From: JAPWJZ01 sp038247245
GTDB lineage: Bacteria; Pseudomonadota; Alphaproteobacteria; Micavibrionales; UBA2020
Length of the DNA stretch: 64,000 nucleotides
Assembly (NCBI GenBank): GCA_038247245.1
Contig: JBBRVE010000004.1
Span: forward strand, 1-64,000
Direction of reading: 5' to 3'
The position numbers were made by a program, and so were the translations under genes. Shown here in pieces: positions 27,979-35,918 of this stretch. Numbering within the stretch: position 1 is the stretch's first letter; each line of letters begins with the position of its first letter. The notes beneath the pieces were generated by a model. It ran no database searches, had not been told where the DNA came from, and was given only the letters and a program-made list of their open reading frames with translations.

Positions 27979-28617
27979 TTGAAAACGAACGGCAATTCTC
28001 AAAATTTCAATTTTTTCTATAAAGAAGAAAAGCTGGCGGTGTTCATCGACGGCGCAAATTTGTATGCAGCCGCGAAAAGCCTGACCTTTGATATCGATTA
28101 TAAACGCCTGCTCACCTATATCTCGGGGCAGAGCCGTCTTGTACGCGCGTTCTATTATACGGCGCTGATGGAAGACCAGGAATATTCACCCATCCGCCCC
28201 CTGATCGACTGGCTGGATTATAACGGCTACACCATGGTAACCAAGCCCGCGAAGGAATTCACGGATGCGACCGGCCGCCGCAAAGTCAAAGGCAATATGG
28301 ATATCGAGCTTGCCATCGACATGATGGAACTGGCCGACCACGTTGATCATATCGTCCTCTTCTCGGGCGACGGCGATTTCCGCCGCCTGCTGGAATCTGT
28401 GCAACGCAAAGGCGTGCGCACGACGGTCGTTTCGACCATTCGCACATCGCCCCCCATGGTGGCCGATGAACTGCGCCGCCAAGCGGACCATTTCGTCGAC
28501 CTCGTCGACCTGATGGCGCATATCGAGCGTGCCGCAGGCGAGCGTCCTGCACAGCCCGCGATTTCCAACCCCGAAATGGCACCCGAAGCCACGGTCACCA
28601 ACAAGATCCGCGCGTAA
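27979..28617 (+). CDS. NYN-domain (LabA/DUF88) ribonuclease-like protein
   Basis: 212 residues from TTG 27979, preceded by GGGGAG at seven bases; an upstream TTG at 27964 lacks a ribosome site. The NYN PIN-like fold is clear: AVFIDGANLYAA with the first Asp and Asn (D24, N27), GNMDIELAIDMM with the middle acids, and VLFSGDGDFRRLLE with the last Asp pair. Families of this type cut RNA or are presumed to. The C-terminal 40 residues are variable and Pro/Ala-rich. It is monocistronic, with a strong terminator 11 bases after the stop. The target RNA is unknown. Confidence 0.9.
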   Translation: MKTNGNSQNFNFFYKEEKLAVFIDGANLYAAAKSLTFDIDYKRLLTYISGQSRLVRAFYYTALMEDQEYSPIRPLIDWLDYNGYTMVTKPAKEFTDATGRRKVKGNMDIELAIDMMELADHVDHIVLFSGDGDFRRLLESVQRKGVRTTVVSTIRTSPPMVADELRRQADHFVDLVDLMAHIERAAGERPAQPAISNPEMAPEATVTNKIRA

Positions 28618-28627
28618 CAGCGCCATC

Positions 28628-28662
28628 AAAAAAAGGCCCCGGTAACCCCGGGGCCTTTTTTT
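28628..28662. terminator. Bidirectional terminator after the NYN gene
   Basis: A7-GGCCCCGG pairs with CCGGGGCC-T7 around a five-base loop (28628-28642 with 28648-28662). It also serves the convergent minus-strand gene that ends at 28682. Confidence 0.92.
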
Positions 28663-28681
28663 AGTTTGTACGGTATGCCGC

Positions 28682-29872
28682 TTACGCGGGCGCGCCCGGT
28701 TTTTTCTGCGTGACAGCCGTTGCAAGGCCGTTGATGACGTTGGTCAGCGGGTCGATCAGTGTTTCGGCCTCTTTCAAAACTTTTTGCACCAGCTTCACGG
28801 CAGTTTCCAGCGGCACTGTCGGTTCGAGGTTGATGTATTCCTGATCCTTGGGCATCGCGGAATAAAGTTTCGAGATTTGTCCGGCCAGTTTGATATCCAG
28901 CAACGACAGTTTGTTCACGTTCGCTTCAAACACGGCGCGGCCAAAGGTCGGGTGTTTTTGCACGATATCGCCACCTTGCTGGTATTTCGGCACTTCGTTC
29001 GCATCCTGCAGGCCACGCAGCATGTCGCCGTAAATGACCAGGAAAGCTTCGATCTTGTTCTTGTTCTCCATCAGCTCGCCTTCGAGCGTGGAGATTAGCA
29101 CGTGACGCTCGCGGCTTTGCAGCATCGCTTCCTTGCGGCTGGTCTGCTCGGCTTCTTTTTCCTGCAGCGACGCCATGCGGCTGAGCCAGTACCACATCAC
29201 GAGACCGACGATCAGCAAACCGCCGAACGGGCCAAAGATAAGGGCGAGCGGCAGCAGCACCGACATATAAGGCTCCAGCCAGCGCGGCAGCCCGCGGCCA
29301 TCCGTCTGGTTCACATCTTCCTTCACCAGCGCCCAGACACCTTTGCCGGCGACGCGCGCGGTTTCCTGTTCTTTTTCATAGGCGGTTGCAAACACAGTGT
29401 TATAGGTCTGGCGGCGGTCAACGACGACGAAGCCGTTTTTCAAAAGTTCCAGCGCGAGATCCTGATTGGTCGCGGTCGAGCAACGCGCGATCATTTCCAG
29501 CATCGTGCCGCCCATGATGCGGCAATTGACCTGCTGTTCCTGAATGAGCCCGTCCATCAGGTCGAGCGCTTTTAATTCGAGCGGTGTCTCCGCGCTCTGT
29601 GCGGGCTTGATGCCCCAGAGGCGGATGGTGCCGCCTTCGGCGCGCAGCGTCATGGGGTCGACCGCGCGCATCGGGCGCATTACGCGCTCTGGCAGGCGGT
29701 TCGCCAACGGCGCCACCGAAGCAGGTGCCACATCCGGCGCGTCATCCGATGCCATCGCCGACGGCGGGGCGGGAATGCTGGCGGCGGGCGGCGCGGGCGC
29801 TGCCGTTCTCGGCTGCGCCTGTGCAGTACCTGCAAACATCACAACCGCAAGAACGAGAAACAAATAGCGCAT
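28682..29872 (-). CDS. Membrane protein with a degenerate staphylococcal-nuclease-like domain
   Basis: 396 residues from ATG 29872, which opens a signal peptide (YLFLVLAVVMFAGTAQA). A Pro/Ala-rich linker leads to an SNase-like domain (about 75-195): TLRAEGGTIRLWGIKP, ELLKNGFVVV, TAYEKEQETARVAGKGVWA. The catalytic Asp/Arg/Glu set of active thermonucleases is not evident (RLWGIKPAQSAE where RLxGIDAPE is usual). A transmembrane helix follows (LLPLALIFGPFGGLLIVGLV), then a charged helical C-terminal region of about 150 residues. The nuclease fold would be periplasmic and the tail cytoplasmic. It is probably a binding or scaffold role, not catalysis. Confidence 0.72.
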   Translation of the reverse strand: MRYLFLVLAVVMFAGTAQAQPRTAAPAPPAASIPAPPSAMASDDAPDVAPASVAPLANRLPERVMRPMRAVDPMTLRAEGGTIRLWGIKPAQSAETPLELKALDLMDGLIQEQQVNCRIMGGTMLEMIARCSTATNQDLALELLKNGFVVVDRRQTYNTVFATAYEKEQETARVAGKGVWALVKEDVNQTDGRGLPRWLEPYMSVLLPLALIFGPFGGLLIVGLVMWYWLSRMASLQEKEAEQTSRKEAMLQSRERHVLISTLEGELMENKNKIEAFLVIYGDMLRGLQDANEVPKYQQGGDIVQKHPTFGRAVFEANVNKLSLLDIKLAGQISKLYSAMPKDQEYINLEPTVPLETAVKLVQKVLKEAETLIDPLTNVINGLATAVTQKKPGAPA

Positions 29873-29966
29873 GTCTGAAATCCCTGTATTGAAAACCAGT
29901 ATCAATTCTAGTGGTCAGCAGCCGCCGTATCAAACGCTAAACAGCAATCAGCCGCTATGGTAAAGC

Positions 29967-30656
29967 CTAGCCGGAGCCGCTGCGCTGCGGGAACATGGGG
30001 TAGAGCCAGCCCACGAGCTGCTGCGGGTTGCGCGTCTGGATCCAGACGCGGCCCGGACCCTGAAAGCGGCAACCAAGCCCTTCGCCGGATGTCACCGACG
30101 AAATCCAGCCGGAGCCGCCTTTGACGATTTCATAAGGCATGTGAGAATCCCATGCGACGAGGTGCCCGTTATCGATATGCACCACTTCGCCCTGCCCCAG
30201 CACCATCGGATAGATCGAGCCGTAGGTGGAAAGGAACACCGTGCCCTGCCCGCCGATTTTCACAATGAAGAACCCCTGACCGGACAACATGCCCTTGAAC
30301 AGGCCCTGCATCTTGGTCGAAACCTGAATGCCGTTAGTGGCGGCAAGATAGCCGCCCTTTTGCACGGAAAGCTGTTCACCCTGCTGAAGGTCGATGGTGG
30401 CGATTTCGCCGGGCGTCGCCGCCGCCAGCAATGCCCATCCGGGGCCGCCTTGCGATTCCAGCTGCTGCATGAAAAAACTTTCGCCGGAAAACATGCGGCC
30501 AATCGCCTTGCCGATGCCGCCGTCTGCCTTGCCCGTCAGGCGGATATTGGTCGACATCGCGACCATCGCGCCGGATTCAGCCTTGATATGCTCGCCCTCT
30601 GAAAACGTGACGCGCAGCAGCGGAAACGCACTGTCGCCCATAACTTCGCATTTCAT
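29967..30656 (-). CDS. AIM24 / TIGR00266-family protein
   Basis: 229 residues. GEHIKAESGAMVAMSTNIRL, the Gly-rich LTGKADGGIGKAIGRMFSGE and SFFMQQLESQGGPGWALLAA are the family's diagnostic blocks, and VWIQTRNPQQLVGWL the end block. The fold is a trimeric beta structure similar to the trp RNA-binding attenuation protein. Function is unsettled in bacteria, while the mitochondrial AIM24 homologue affects inner-membrane organisation. There is no signal peptide. It follows the receiver-deaminase gene by 33 bases and may share the clpA transcript. Confidence 0.88.
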   Translation of the reverse strand: MKCEVMGDSAFPLLRVTFSEGEHIKAESGAMVAMSTNIRLTGKADGGIGKAIGRMFSGESFFMQQLESQGGPGWALLAAATPGEIATIDLQQGEQLSVQKGGYLAATNGIQVSTKMQGLFKGMLSGQGFFIVKIGGQGTVFLSTYGSIYPMVLGQGEVVHIDNGHLVAWDSHMPYEIVKGGSGWISSVTSGEGLGCRFQGPGRVWIQTRNPQQLVGWLYPMFPQRSGSG

Positions 30657-30689
30657 GGAATAAACTCCCCCGAGATCATCAGAAATTAT

Positions 30690-31583
30690 TTAATAAGCCG
30701 TCTTGTCCATCTTCGTCATCCAGTTGTCGAAAACAATATTCGCCTCTTCGCGCAGCAGCCGGAAAACCGGCAGCGAGCGTTTGTTTTCCGGCAGCGCCAC
30801 TTCACGGTACAGGAGCGCATCGTCAAAGCCGATTTTTTCCGCATCTTCGCGCATATTGGCGTAGAAAATTTTATCAAGGCGCGCCCAGTAAATGGCGGCA
30901 AGGCACATCGGGCAGGGCTCGCAACTGGTGTAAATGTCGCAACCTTCCAGCTTGAAATCCTTGATTGCGGCGGTGGCATTGCGGATGGCGACCATTTCGG
31001 CATGCGCCGTGGGGTCGTTGGTGGAGGTGACGCAGTTCCAGCCCTCGCCGATAATCTTGCCCTGACGCACGATGACGGCGCCGAACGGGCCACCGCAGTT
31101 TTCTTCCATCTTTTGTTGCGAGAGGTCAATCGCGCGGCGCATGAAGCCCATGCGCTGTTGTTCGATATCCATCTGCGCGGCGCTTTTGTTTGCCTCGGCG
31201 GCAAGGCGCGCCTGATGGGTTTCCGACAGCATCGCCTCGACCTGCGCCAGCAGCGCGTCCGGCTTCACGGGCTTCGGGAAGTAGGCGAGCTTCATTTCGA
31301 TTTTCTTCTGCACTTCCTCGCGCACATGATCATCGGCAAGCGCGATGACCGGCGTCGAGGCGTGGTCGCGCTTCATTTTGCGCAGGAACGCGACTTCGTC
31401 CGACGTTTCATCATCGATATCGAGGATCACAAGATCCGGACGCTTCGCCAGCAGCTCGACCGCTTTGTCGGCTCCAACGGCGTCGGATACACCATAACCG
31501 TTCTTGAGAAGGATGCCGCAAATCAATTTGCGCATGATGTCGCTGGGATCGACGACCAGTATCTGCCCTTTTGTGGCGTCCAT
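30690..31583 (-). CDS. Response-regulator receiver fused to a guanine deaminase-like domain
   Basis: 297 residues. Residues 5-122 are a receiver domain: ILVVDPSD with D12, phospho-acceptor D55 in LVILDIDD, and K104 in YFPKPVKP. The switch Thr/Ser position is Ala83, and only one acid stands in the first acidic pair. After a helical linker comes a cytidine-deaminase-fold domain (about 145-297) with PFGAVIV, HAEM (H194, E196) and SCEPCPMC (C224, C227), all zinc and catalytic residues intact. IGFDDALLYREVALP near the C-terminus is typical of GuaD guanine deaminases. The ATG shares one base with the clpA stop. This fusion is unusual; see findings. Confidence 0.88.
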   Translation of the reverse strand: MDATKGQILVVDPSDIMRKLICGILLKNGYGVSDAVGADKAVELLAKRPDLVILDIDDETSDEVAFLRKMKRDHASTPVIALADDHVREEVQKKIEMKLAYFPKPVKPDALLAQVEAMLSETHQARLAAEANKSAAQMDIEQQRMGFMRRAIDLSQQKMEENCGGPFGAVIVRQGKIIGEGWNCVTSTNDPTAHAEMVAIRNATAAIKDFKLEGCDIYTSCEPCPMCLAAIYWARLDKIFYANMREDAEKIGFDDALLYREVALPENKRSLPVFRLLREEANIVFDNWMTKMDKTAY

Positions 31584-33898
31584 TATTTCACGTGCTCATG
31601 CTCGAGTTCGGGCCCCGCACCGGGTTCCGGCGGCTTGCCGGGTTTTGACGGCGGATATTCGAAGGCCAGCTTGCCATCCTTGATCGCAATCTTGACCGCG
31701 CCACCCTTGACGAGGCGGCCGAACAGCAATTCTTCGGCGAGCGGTTTTTTGACGTGCTCCTGAATGACGCGGCCGAGCGGGCGTGCGCCCATCGCGGGGT
31801 CGTAGCCTTTCTTGCCGAGCCATTGGCGCGCTTCGGATGTCAGCTCGATCGTGACGCCGCGGTCGCCCAGTTGCGCCTCCAGCTGCATGATGAATTTGTC
31901 GACAACGCGGCCGATCGTCGCCGGCGACAGCGCCTTGAACGGGATCACAGCATCAAGACGGTTGCGGAATTCGGGCGTGAAGGTGCGGTTGATCGCTTCT
32001 TCATCGTCGCCTTCGCGGTGCGTGCGCTCGAAGCCCATCGTTGCTTTCGCCATGTCGGATGCGCCGGCATTTGTCGTCATGATCAGGATAATATTGCGGC
32101 AATCGACGGTCTTGCCGTTATTGTCGGTGATTTTGCCGTAGTCCATCACCTGCAGCAGGATGTTGAACAAATCCGGATGCGCCTTTTCGATTTCGTCAAG
32201 CAGCACGACCGAATGCGGGTGCTGGTCGATTTTGTCGGTCAGCATGCCGCCCTGATCAAAACCCACATAGCCGGGAGGTGCGCCGATCAGGCGCGACACC
32301 GAATGGCGTTCCATGTATTCGGACATGTCAAAGCGCGTCAGTTCCACGCCCAGCGATTTCGCCAGCTGGCGTGCGACTTCGGTTTTACCGACCCCCGTGG
32401 GGCCGGAGAACAAATACGAACCAATCGGTTTTTCCGGTTCGCGCAGGCCAGCGCGGGACAATTTAATGGCAGATGTCAGCGCCTCGATTGCCTGATCCTG
32501 CCCGAAGACGAGCGTGCGCAGGTCGCGCTCCAGATTGGCCAGCGCTTCCTTGTCGTCCTTGCTGATCGTTTTTGGCGGGATGCGGGCGATTTTCGATACT
32601 GTCGCCTCGATATCCGAAAGGCCAATCACCTTTTTGCGTTTGTCTTCGGTCAGCAGCATTTGCGCAGCGCCCGCTTCGTCAATCACATCGATTGCCTTGT
32701 CGGGCAATTTGCGGTCGCCGATATAGCGCGCGGACAATTCAACCGCCGCCCGGATGGCTTCTTCGGAATAGGTGACCTTGTGGTGTTCTTCGTAATAGGG
32801 CTTCAGACCCTTCAGGATGCGGATTGCATCTTCGATAGAGGGTTCGTTCACATCGATCTTCTGGAAGCGCCGCACCAGCGCGCGGTCTTTTTCGAAGTGG
32901 TTGCGGTATTCTTTATAAGTGGTCGAGCCGATACAGCGCAGCGTGCCTGATGACAGCGACGGTTTCAGCAGGTTCGACGCATCCATCGCGCCGCCGGAGG
33001 TTGCGCCCGCGCCGATCACGGTATGGATTTCGTCGATAAACAAAATCGCCCCCTCGATGGCCTGCAATTCGGTGATGACCGCCTTGATGCGCTCCTCGAA
33101 ATCGCCGCGATAACGCGTGCCCGCCAGCAGGCTGCCCATGTCGAGCGAATAGATCGTGCAGTTTTTCAGCACTTCCGGCACATCGTTTTCGGTGATGCGG
33201 CGCGCAAGACCTTCGGCAATCGCGGTCTTGCCGACCCCCGGGTCGCCCACATAAAGCGGGTTGTTTTTGGAACGGCGGCACAGCACCTGAATGGTGCGGT
33301 CGACTTCACTTTCGCGGCCGATCAGCGGGTCAATCTTGCCGTTAATCGCCTTGTTGTTCAGGTTCACGCAATAGGCGTCGAGCGCCTCGCGGCCTTTTTT
33401 GATGACGTTTTCTTCCTGTGCGTCGTCATTCGCGCCATGCACGGTGCGCGCCTCCGCCTGACCCGGCACCTTGGCGATGCCATGGGAGATATAATTGACG
33501 GCGTCAAAGCGGGTCATTTCCTGTTCCTGCAGGAAGAACACGGCATTGCTTTCACGTTCCGAGAACAGCGCGACCAGCACATTCGCGCCCGTCACTTCTT
33601 CGCGGCCCGATGATTGAACGTGAATCGCGGCGCGTTGCAGCACGCGCTGGAAACTCGATGTCGGCTTTGCTTCTTCGGATGCCGGATGCACAAGGTTCTG
33701 CAGTTCGGTGTCGATGTAATGCGACACTTCCTGCTTCAACAGGTCGAGATCCACGCCGCAGGCGCGCATGACAGCAACCGCGTCCTGATCATCGGTCAGC
33801 GCGAGAAGCAGATGTTCCAGCGTTGCAAATTCATGATGGCGCGCATTCGCATGGGCGAGCGCGCGGTGCAGCGTCTGTTCCAGTTGGCGTGAGAGCAT
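31583..33898 (-). CDS. clpA: ATP-dependent Clp protease ATP-binding subunit ClpA
   Basis: 771 residues, standard ClpA length. The Clp N-domain (HHEFATLEHLLLALTDD) is followed by the first AAA+ module with GDPGVGKTAIAEG and the second with GPTGVGKTEVARQ. VLLDEIEKAHPDLFN is the second Walker B. The C-terminus ends in a Pro/Gly-rich tail not seen in E. coli. ClpA unfolds substrates for ClpP and receives N-degron substrates from ClpS, encoded 68 bases upstream. Its stop overlaps the receiver-deaminase start. Confidence 0.96.
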   Translation of the reverse strand: MLSRQLEQTLHRALAHANARHHEFATLEHLLLALTDDQDAVAVMRACGVDLDLLKQEVSHYIDTELQNLVHPASEEAKPTSSFQRVLQRAAIHVQSSGREEVTGANVLVALFSERESNAVFFLQEQEMTRFDAVNYISHGIAKVPGQAEARTVHGANDDAQEENVIKKGREALDAYCVNLNNKAINGKIDPLIGRESEVDRTIQVLCRRSKNNPLYVGDPGVGKTAIAEGLARRITENDVPEVLKNCTIYSLDMGSLLAGTRYRGDFEERIKAVITELQAIEGAILFIDEIHTVIGAGATSGGAMDASNLLKPSLSSGTLRCIGSTTYKEYRNHFEKDRALVRRFQKIDVNEPSIEDAIRILKGLKPYYEEHHKVTYSEEAIRAAVELSARYIGDRKLPDKAIDVIDEAGAAQMLLTEDKRKKVIGLSDIEATVSKIARIPPKTISKDDKEALANLERDLRTLVFGQDQAIEALTSAIKLSRAGLREPEKPIGSYLFSGPTGVGKTEVARQLAKSLGVELTRFDMSEYMERHSVSRLIGAPPGYVGFDQGGMLTDKIDQHPHSVVLLDEIEKAHPDLFNILLQVMDYGKITDNNGKTVDCRNIILIMTTNAGASDMAKATMGFERTHREGDDEEAINRTFTPEFRNRLDAVIPFKALSPATIGRVVDKFIMQLEAQLGDRGVTIELTSEARQWLGKKGYDPAMGARPLGRVIQEHVKKPLAEELLFGRLVKGGAVKIAIKDGKLAFEYPPSKPGKPPEPGAGPELEHEHVK

Positions 33899-33916
33899 AT
33901 TGTTATCCCCCTGTTA

Positions 33917-33976
33917 TTCTTTCTCCGACGGCGGTGCCGTCCATTCTTTCTCCGACGGCGGTGCCGTCATTCTTTT
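33917..33976. repeat. Tandem duplication of a hairpin unit between clpS and clpA
   Basis: The unit ATTCTTTCTCCGACGGCGGT plus GCCGTC(C) occurs at 33917-33943 and 33944-33969, with a third partial copy (ATTCTTT) at 33970-33976. Each full copy holds a perfect GACGGC-GGT-GCCGTC hairpin. The rightmost copy includes the clpS stop codon (33967-33969). In RNA, two small hairpins would lie just upstream of the clpA ribosome site. Confidence 0.9.
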
Positions 33977-34377
33977 TCCATCGTGCATTGCAATGGATAT
34001 TCATTCTTGCGCGCGTAATCCATGACGAGGTTCACTTTGGTTTCCGCTACTTCATAAGTATAGGTCCCGCAGACGCCAACGCCACGGCGATGGATCTGGA
34101 GCATGACCTCGATCGCTTCTTGCTTATTCTTGCTGAAAAACTTTTCTAAAACGTGAACAACGAACTCTTGGGTCGTATAATCGTCATTTAACAGAAGAAC
34201 GCGGTACATAGAGGGCTTTTTGGTGGTCGCACGGGTACGCGTCATCACGCCGACATCGGTACGCCCCGGGCGGCCTGTGTCCCTGTCATCGTCGCCTGCG
34301 GCGACAGCCTTTAATCTGTCATTTCCTGCTGTCATGGTGGTTTTGAGCCGTTTCACGCCAGAATCCCTGAATTTCAT
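33967..34377 (-). CDS. clpS: ATP-dependent Clp protease adaptor ClpS
   Basis: 136 residues. The core, from about 57 on, is typical: YRVLLLNDDYTTQEFVVHVL (the NDD residues contact the N-degron) and CGTYTYEVAETKVNLVMDYA. The N-terminal 50 residues are basic and disordered, longer than E. coli ClpS. A start at ATG 34335 (MTAGNDRL) would trim 14 residues; neither start has a strong ribosome site. ClpS hands N-end-rule substrates to ClpA, the next gene. Confidence 0.94.
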   Translation of the reverse strand: MKFRDSGVKRLKTTMTAGNDRLKAVAAGDDDRDTGRPGRTDVGVMTRTRATTKKPSMYRVLLLNDDYTTQEFVVHVLEKFFSKNKQEAIEVMLQIHRRGVGVCGTYTYEVAETKVNLVMDYARKNEYPLQCTMEKE

Positions 34378-34537
34378 ACCCTAGAATATAGTACATCCCC
34401 CCTTTTAAGGGTATCCCTGTCGAAAAAAGGGTAAAAAACGCTTTACGCCGCCCAATGATTCCCATAAGGTCCATAAATCAACAACGAATCCGGGTAATAA
34501 AATATCCCGGCATACATTTACAGACGGAGTTTGCAGG

Positions 34538-35788
34538 ATGAAACCGGGCAAGCCGATGAAGAGCAAGTTGCGTAACTTTGTACTGGCGCTGGCGTTTAAT
34601 GCCGCAGCCATCACCCCCGCACTCGCACAACGTCCCGCAACAGATACGCGCCCCGATCGCTATGCCGCAATTGTGGTCGATGCGAATTCCGGCCGCGTGT
34701 TGTATGAACGCGACGCCACGCAGCAGCTTCATCCAGCCTCCACCGCCAAGATGATGACAGCATATCTGGTGTTTCAGGCCTTGAAAGAAGGGCGTTTGAC
34801 GCCCGACCAGATGATCGATGTGTCCTATAACGCCGCATCGCAGCCGCGCACCAATCTTGCCCTGATGACCGCTACACGCAACCGGAACGGCAGCGTGAAT
34901 TACCGCCAGAACACCACGCGGATCAGCGTCGAAAATGCGCTGAAAGGCATGCTGACCCATTCCGCGAACGATGCCGCCGTCGTGTTGGCCGAGGCACTGG
35001 GCGGAACGGAAAGCAATTTTGCGACCCTGATGACCGCACAGGCACAAAACCTTGGCATGACCGGCACGCGCTACACAAATCCCAACGGCCTGCCCGATCC
35101 GCGCCAGCACACCACGGTCGAGGATCTGGCCCTGCTGTCGCGCGCTATTTTGCGTGATTTCCCTGAATACCAACACTATTTTGCCCTTCCAAGCTTCAGT
35201 TTCAACGGCAATACATGGAACAATACCAACAAGCTTTTGGGAGCCTATGAAGGCCTCGATATGGGCAAAACCGGCTATATCAATTCGTCGGGCTGGAACC
35301 TGGCGGCGTCGGCGCAGCGCGGCACACAGCGCGTGATCGGGGTCGTGTTTGGCGCGCGCACACCGGCTGAGCGCGGTCTGGATATGCAGCGCCTGCTCGA
35401 TTTCGGGTTCCAGAAGCTGGAAAACCCGCTGGCACGGTTCCGCTTCGGCCGCGACAACGGCCCGAGCGGCGAGCGTTACGTCATGCTGCCCCCGCCCGTG
35501 ACCGTTTCGCCCGACAGCATTATGCAGGCGCAGCCCAATATCGCTCCCGACACCTCCGAACGTGCGCCGCTGTTCCCGATCCGCGTCGCAAGATCGTATT
35601 TCACCCCCGCCTTCAACGCAGCTGTGTCGCCCTTTACGCCGCCGCAGGCTGAAACACGCAACACGCTGACGCCCGGCGAAGGCAACGGCAATGATCAGCC
35701 CGGCGGTCAGGACAAGGATACCCTACCCAAAGCAGTTGTCCCGCGCGGCGGCAGCGAATGGCGCCCCAAGCCTCCTGCGCACGCCTGA
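34538..35788 (+). CDS. D-alanyl-D-alanine carboxypeptidase, S11 family
   Basis: 416 residues with a signal peptide cleaved near ALA-QRP (residue 30). The three penicillin-binding motifs are intact: STAK at 68-71, SAN at 142-144 and KTG at 244-246. This is a periplasmic low-molecular-weight PBP that trims the terminal D-Ala from peptidoglycan stem peptides. Beyond residue 290 a 120-residue Pro-rich tail replaces the usual C-terminal beta domain and amphipathic anchor. A GGAG lies nine bases before ATG 34538. A paralogue follows downstream. Confidence 0.92.
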   Translation: MKPGKPMKSKLRNFVLALAFNAAAITPALAQRPATDTRPDRYAAIVVDANSGRVLYERDATQQLHPASTAKMMTAYLVFQALKEGRLTPDQMIDVSYNAASQPRTNLALMTATRNRNGSVNYRQNTTRISVENALKGMLTHSANDAAVVLAEALGGTESNFATLMTAQAQNLGMTGTRYTNPNGLPDPRQHTTVEDLALLSRAILRDFPEYQHYFALPSFSFNGNTWNNTNKLLGAYEGLDMGKTGYINSSGWNLAASAQRGTQRVIGVVFGARTPAERGLDMQRLLDFGFQKLENPLARFRFGRDNGPSGERYVMLPPPVTVSPDSIMQAQPNIAPDTSERAPLFPIRVARSYFTPAFNAAVSPFTPPQAETRNTLTPGEGNGNDQPGGQDKDTLPKAVVPRGGSEWRPKPPAHA

Positions 35789-35865
35789 AACCATCCCCGG
35801 CTGTGGGTATCTTGTGAATTTGGCGGAATATTCGTCAAACCTCGCTAGACAAACAGCCCCCTGAG

Positions 35866-35901
35866 ACCGATAATAAATGTAAGGGGATATTGGTTTTTTT
35901 T
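35866..35901 (+). terminator. Terminator-like hairpin between the two carboxypeptidase genes
   Basis: ACCGATA (35866-35872) pairs with TATTGGT (35888-35894, one G-U pair) and is followed by seven T. It lies 18 bases before the ATG of the second gene, so it could attenuate read-through into it. Confidence 0.45.
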
Positions 35902-35918
35902 CGGGGAAAAATGCGCGG

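Noticed and set aside
31754..32950. 398-codon plus-strand frame opposite clpA
   Set aside because: Antisense shadow of the AAA+ modules; no domain and no ribosome site.
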